From an uncultured bacterium (GTDB taxonomy: Bacteria > Bacteroidota > Bacteroidia > Bacteroidales > Muribaculaceae), in NCBI GenBank assembly GCA_945612775.1, contig CALZAF010000003.1, positions 1 to 57,737 of the forward strand: a stretch of 57,737 bases of DNA, in the 5' to 3' direction. The translations under genes were made by a program, and so were the position numbers. Positions 53,954 through 57,737 of this stretch are shown one piece after another; position 1 is the stretch's first letter; every line of letters starts with the position of its first letter. The notes under the pieces were generated by a model that saw only the letters and a program-made list of their open reading frames with translations, was not told where the DNA came from and made no database searches.

Positions 53954-54763
53954 ATGAAGAAGAACCTATCGATAATCGTAGCCTTGCTTTCTGTGGGTAT
54001 TCTAAGCAGTTGCGGCGAATATAACAGAGTGCTAAAAAGCACCGATTATAACTACAAATACGAATATGCTAAGAGAGCCTTCGAAGAAGGCAAATACACT
54101 CAAGCATATACTATTCTCGAAGATATAGTTACTGTTTTTAAAGGCACCGACAAGGCTGAGGAATCGCTGTTCTTGCTCGGTATGAGTTATTACGAGAACA
54201 AGGACTACCTTAGTTCAGGTTCGTATTTCAGAACCTACTACCAGCATTATCCTAAAGGCAAATATGCCGAACTTGCCCGATTCTATTGCGGCTACGGCTA
54301 CTATCTAGACTCACCTGAGACTCAGCTCGACCAGAGCGGCACATTGAAGGCAATCGAGGAGCTGCAAAACTTCCTCGAGTTCTTTCCAAAGAGCGACAAA
54401 GTGTCGATTGCCCAAAACGCAATATTCGAACTCCAAGACAAATTGGTGAAAAAGGAACTTGAAAATGCCACTCTCTACTACAACCTCGGCAATTTCATGG
54501 GCAACAACTACGAGTCGGCTGTGATTGTGGCTAAAAATGCTCTCAAGGACTATCCTTACAGCAAATATAAGGAACAGCTCGAACTGCTTATCCTCAAGGC
54601 CCGCTTCCAAGAAGCTAATCAGAGTACCGATGAGAAGAAAGAAGAACGCTTCCGCGTGGTAATCGACGAATATTACTCGTTTATCAACGACTTCCCTGAA
54701 AGCGAAGACCGCGACGAAGCCGACAATATCTTCAAAATCGCTAATAAGCACGTTAAAGATTAA
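53954..54763 (+). CDS. bamD: Outer-membrane protein assembly factor BamD
   Basis: Lipoprotein of 269 residues in the BAM complex that inserts outer-membrane beta-barrels. A signal peptide ends in the lipobox LSSC, with lipidated Cys20. Tetratricopeptide repeats cover the rest (RAFEEGKYTQAYTILEDIV, LLGMSYYENKDYLSSGSYFRTYYQHYPKGKYAELA). I chose ATG 53954, just before the signal peptide. rpoZ follows after 48 bases. Confidence 0.94.
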   Translation: MKKNLSIIVALLSVGILSSCGEYNRVLKSTDYNYKYEYAKRAFEEGKYTQAYTILEDIVTVFKGTDKAEESLFLLGMSYYENKDYLSSGSYFRTYYQHYPKGKYAELARFYCGYGYYLDSPETQLDQSGTLKAIEELQNFLEFFPKSDKVSIAQNAIFELQDKLVKKELENATLYYNLGNFMGNNYESAVIVAKNALKDYPYSKYKEQLELLILKARFQEANQSTDEKKEERFRVVIDEYYSFINDFPESEDRDEADNIFKIANKHVKD

Positions 54764-54811
54764 GCACCCCGTATTGATAATAAAAAAACAATATAAAACA
54801 AATTAAGCGAA

Positions 54812-55150
54812 ATGGACTACAAGAAGACTAATGCGCCACTTAACACTGTGACTCACGACGTTACCACACTGGCTGAACCCACAGGCAACATCTACGAAAC
54901 CGTTTGCATAATCAGCAAGCGCGCCAACCAAATCGCCGCCGAAATGAAGCGCGACCTCGAAAAGAAACTTCAAGAATTCGCTTCGATGAACGACAATTTG
55001 GAAGAAATCTCAGAAAACCGCGAGCAAATCGAAATCTCTAAGTACTACGAACGCTTGCCTAAGCCTACCCTTATCGCTACTCAAGAATTTGAAGACGGTA
55101 AAATAGGCTTCCGCAACATGGCTAAGAACCGCGACAGCCTCGACCTATAA
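54812..55150 (+). CDS. rpoZ: RNA polymerase omega subunit, Bacteroidetes type
   Basis: A 112-residue protein of the Rpb6/omega family. NIYETVCIISKRANQIAAEMKRDLEKKL carries the omega-like helix that binds the beta-prime C-terminus, and a charged C-terminal extension is typical of Bacteroidetes. It aids assembly and stability of RNA polymerase. It is second in a two-gene operon with bamD and is closed by a strong terminator. Confidence 0.9.
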   Translation: MDYKKTNAPLNTVTHDVTTLAEPTGNIYETVCIISKRANQIAAEMKRDLEKKLQEFASMNDNLEEISENREQIEISKYYERLPKPTLIATQEFEDGKIGFRNMAKNRDSLDL

Positions 55151-55197
55151 TCGGCTGCCACGAACGCCTGTTCGAGAGCACTTTTTCTCACGATATT

Positions 55198-55240
55198 GCC
55201 CACGCATTTGGCTTTCCCATTTGCGTGGGCTTTTTCTTTT
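55198..55240 (+). terminator. Terminator of the bamD-rpoZ operon
   Basis: GCCCACGCA (55198-55206) and TGCGTGGGC (55222-55230) form a perfect nine-base stem followed by TTTTTCTTTT. Confidence 0.92.
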
Positions 55241-55316
55241 ATAAGCCCCATTGCGAGTTTTCTCGCTTTTTATCATTATATTTGTAGTTCAATTTGTGTA
55301 AACTACGATTTTTGTT

Positions 55317-55928
55317 ATGAAAAAAGAATTTACGTTCAATAAAAAGCACCCCATCATATTTAATTTGGTGCTGATAATCCTCACATTTTTCGTAATCTGC
55401 TACTGCGCACTCTTTGCCGCCGACATCTTCACCGAGCACGGCAAGATGCAAGAAGTGCCCGACGTGAAAGGCAAATCAATAGCCGAAGCCGTGGCAATAA
55501 TCGAGTCGCAAGGTCTGAAATGGACTATCTCCGACTCTATCTACAATAAGAACTTTCAGCCAGGTTGCGTTATCGAGCAGAGTCCTAAAGGCACTTCGCT
55601 CGTGAAGTCGAAGCGCACCATCTACCTCACCGTAAGCCCTTTCAACCCTCGTGCAGCCATATTCCCTCGCGTAAAAGACATGTCGCAGCGTCAAGGCGAA
55701 TCGGTGCTCAAAGGCTTAGGATTTACAAATGTGTCAATCCAGACCACCCCATCGCGCTACGTGGGGCTGATAGTGGGCGTAACGGTTAATGGCAATGAGG
55801 TAGAACCCGGCACCAAGGTGCCAGTATCGTCGAAAATCACGCTGATGGTTGGCGAAGCCGAAGTGGCTACCGATAGCATCTCCAGCGACGACGAAGGTGG
55901 CGAAATAATCGACGAAAGCCTCATATAA
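55317..55928 (+). CDS. Membrane-anchored PASTA-domain protein
   Basis: Protein of 203 residues with an N-terminal membrane helix (about 15-38) and two or three PASTA repeats outside (EVPDVKGKSIAEAVAIIESQGLK, FPRVKDMSQRQGESVLKGLG). PASTA domains bind peptidoglycan fragments in kinases and penicillin-binding proteins. There is no kinase or transpeptidase domain here, so it may be a wall sensor or tether. ATG 55317 is preceded by TATATTTG (55277-55284), a possible -7 box. rluD follows after six bases, so the two share a transcript. Confidence 0.9.
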   Translation: MKKEFTFNKKHPIIFNLVLIILTFFVICYCALFAADIFTEHGKMQEVPDVKGKSIAEAVAIIESQGLKWTISDSIYNKNFQPGCVIEQSPKGTSLVKSKRTIYLTVSPFNPRAAIFPRVKDMSQRQGESVLKGLGFTNVSIQTTPSRYVGLIVGVTVNGNEVEPGTKVPVSSKITLMVGEAEVATDSISSDDEGGEIIDESLI

Positions 55929-55934
55929 TGCAAT

Positions 55935-57023
55935 ATGGACAACGAATTTCTACTCGACGACAACAATAATATCTCGGAAGATATCGATTTCGAGGTACAG
56001 CCCGACTATTGTGAGAACGGTCGTGACCTATGGGAACACCACCACATCGAGGTAGATAAGGGTCAGGTGCTGCTCCGAATCGATAAATTTCTCGTTTCGC
56101 GCATTCCCAACACCTCGCGCAACCGCATTCAGCAAGCTGCCGAAGCGGAATGCATCAGAGTGAACGGCCGCCCGGTGAAGTCGAACTATCGCGTAAAACC
56201 CGGCGACGACATACGCATAGTGATGGACCGCCCTCGCTATGAAAACGAGATTATTCCCGAAGACATACCACTTAATATAGTTTATGAGGACGACCAGCTG
56301 CTGGTGGTGAACAAACCGGCAGGATTGGTGGTGCACCCAGGGCATGGCAATTACTCCGGCACGCTGGTCAACGCACTCGCCTATCACTTTAAGGACAATC
56401 CCGACTACGATGTTAGCGACCCTCGCATGGGATTGGTGCATCGCATCGACAAAGACACTTCGGGGCTATTAGTTATTGCCAAGACGCCACAAGCCAAGAC
56501 GTCGCTCGGACTACAATTCTTCAACAAGACCACCAAACGCCAATATGTGGCTGTGGTGTGGGGCGAGATGAAGGATGCCGATGGCACTGTGGAGGGCAAC
56601 ATTGGCCGCAGCCTTAAGGACCGGCTTCAGATGGCTGTATTCCCAGAGGGCGACCAAGGCAAACACGCCGTAACGCACTATCACACCCTCGAAAACCTCA
56701 CCCATGTGGCAGTGGTGCGCTGCCAACTCGAGACTGGACGCACCCACCAGATTCGTGTGCACATGAAATACATAGGCCATCCGCTATTCAACGATGCCCG
56801 CTACGGCGGCGACAAGGTGCTTCGCGGCAACACAAGCGCAAAATACGCCCAGTTCATTCAGAATTGCTTCAAAATCTGCCCCCGACAAGCACTTCATGCC
56901 AAGACTTTAGGGTTTGTGCATCCGGTAACTCATCAAGAAATGAATTTCGACAGCGAGATACCTGCCGATATGACAAACCTTATAAATAAATGGCGTGAAT
57001 ACAGCAATGCCATTAATCCTTAA
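55935..57023 (+). CDS. rluD: RluD-type 23S rRNA pseudouridine synthase
   Basis: Pseudouridine synthase of the RluA family, 362 residues. An N-terminal S4 RNA-binding domain (about 35-100, RIDKFLVSRIPNTSRNRIQ) precedes the catalytic domain, with the active-site Asp in HRIDKDTSGLL and then GRTHQIRVHM. By family it modifies helix 69 of 23S rRNA. It follows the PASTA gene closely; coupling of the two is positional only. Confidence 0.93.
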   Translation: MDNEFLLDDNNNISEDIDFEVQPDYCENGRDLWEHHHIEVDKGQVLLRIDKFLVSRIPNTSRNRIQQAAEAECIRVNGRPVKSNYRVKPGDDIRIVMDRPRYENEIIPEDIPLNIVYEDDQLLVVNKPAGLVVHPGHGNYSGTLVNALAYHFKDNPDYDVSDPRMGLVHRIDKDTSGLLVIAKTPQAKTSLGLQFFNKTTKRQYVAVVWGEMKDADGTVEGNIGRSLKDRLQMAVFPEGDQGKHAVTHYHTLENLTHVAVVRCQLETGRTHQIRVHMKYIGHPLFNDARYGGDKVLRGNTSAKYAQFIQNCFKICPRQALHAKTLGFVHPVTHQEMNFDSEIPADMTNLINKWREYSNAINP

Positions 57024-57102
57024 CTATTTTTAAAACGTACTTTTATATTATATAGGAAAGTTATTACTACCTTTGAAACAAACATGTATATTAACTAAAG
57101 AA

Positions 57103-57737
57103 ATGGAACAAAACATTATTGAAACACCTCAGGAATTTGCAGAAATCTGCCCTATCGAGGACAAAGATGTCAACAAAAAGGTTAACCAACTTATCCTTGA
57201 CCCAGGTTTCAGATTCTTCATCGAATTTATCATGCCTGGCGTTGATTACGAAAAGTATTGTGAAGGACTTTCTAAGGTCACTTCGAAGTACGACTTCCAA
57301 GCCAACTACTCTTGTTCGTATCTTCAATTGGTAGAAAAGAGCACCACAAGTGGCATTACCTCTAATGGCACTCAAAATCTTAATCCTGCCAACTCTTACA
57401 CCTTCATTACCAACCACCGCGACATCGTGCTCGATGCCTCGTTTATCAATCTCGAACTGTGGCGTAATGGCTTCCCAACATCGGAAGTGGCTATCGGAAA
57501 CAACCTCCTTGCTTTCGAATGGATTGAGACACTTGTGAAGCTCAACAAGAGTTTCATCGTTAAGCGCGACACCACCACCAAGGGCCGCCTGCTTGCTGCT
57601 ATCCAGCTATCGCACTACATACATTTTGCCATCAACCAAAAACACGAATCAATATGGATTGCACAGCGTCAAGGCCGCGCTAAGGACAGCAACGACCTCA
57701 CCCAAGACAGCTTGATCAAGATGCTTAGCATAGGTGG
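57103..57737 (+). CDS. PlsC-like acyltransferase, 3' end cut by window
   Basis: The first 211 residues are visible from ATG 57103. The acyltransferase motif NHRDIVLD (about 103-110) is the HX4D catalytic block, and QRQGRAKD near 190 is the second conserved block of glycerol-phosphate acyltransferases. It probably acylates lysophosphatidic acid or a related lipid at the inner membrane. A TACCTTTG box at 57068-57075 suggests its own promoter, with a weak -33. The gene runs off the end of the window. Confidence 0.85.
   Translation, partial: MEQNIIETPQEFAEICPIEDKDVNKKVNQLILDPGFRFFIEFIMPGVDYEKYCEGLSKVTSKYDFQANYSCSYLQLVEKSTTSGITSNGTQNLNPANSYTFITNHRDIVLDASFINLELWRNGFPTSEVAIGNNLLAFEWIETLVKLNKSFIVKRDTTTKGRLLAAIQLSHYIHFAINQKHESIWIAQRQGRAKDSNDLTQDSLIKMLSIG

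Overview
The window is one continuous stretch of a Bacteroidales chromosome, probably from a gut anaerobe in or near Muribaculaceae or Prevotellaceae. The order-level call rests on a fused LpxC-FabZ, a complete Bat (aerotolerance) operon, a C-terminal chorismate mutase fused to DAHP synthase, a Bacteroidetes-type RNA polymerase omega protein, a long urocanate hydratase, and promoters of the Bacteroidetes form (TTTG, about 19-20 bases, TAnnTTTG). The family-level call is weak. I see no rRNA, tRNA, CRISPR array, phage or insertion sequence. Both end genes are cut by the window edges.

Layout. 1-3253 (minus) holds an alpha/beta hydrolase, a membrane-anchored Mur ligase and a D-Ala-D-Ala ligase as one operon. 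3459-4427 (plus) is a polyprenyl-phosphate glycosyltransferase. 4488-11056 (minus) is a complete histidine-to-glutamate operon, ftcD-hutU-hutH-hutI. 11299-20327 (minus) is a long housekeeping run: ftsK, lolA-like, trxB, tsaC-like, a WcaJ-type sugar transferase, a CLC protein and fmt. 20395-25394 (minus) carries a small membrane protein, dxs, trkA and trkH. 25583-25837 is a small HTH gene with its own terminator. 25954-35138 (minus) is moxR-DUF58-helper-batA-batB-batC-batD-batE followed by a PAP2 phosphatase. 35336-37131 (minus) is an HU gene followed by a fusion of HU, a membrane helix and LysM.

37403-41565 (plus) is the aromatic amino acid operon: promoter, an 18-residue leader peptide with five Phe and five Tyr codons, mutually exclusive antiterminator and terminator hairpins, then prephenate dehydratase, an aminotransferase, DAHP synthase-chorismate mutase and prephenate dehydrogenase. 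41816-45060 (plus) is lpxD-lpxC/fabZ-lpxA. 45203-48979 (minus) is a set of exported murein-peptide enzymes: transglutaminase-like, NlpC/P60 and a Tat-exported dipeptide epimerase. A LysE exporter and an orphan GH95 fucosidase follow on the minus strand. 52786-57737 (plus) holds an orphan secreted protein, bamD, rpoZ-like, a PASTA protein, rluD and the start of an acyltransferase.

The main discovery is the Phe/Tyr leader-peptide attenuator at 37403-37610. Its parts can all be read from the sequence: promoter, leader peptide, antiterminator arms, terminator, and an operon that makes the two sensed amino acids. The next most interesting item is the HU-membrane-LysM protein, whose architecture predicts a physical link from nucleoid to cell wall. 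Third is the membrane-anchored MurF-like ligase paired with a VanG-like Ddl and a hydrolase.
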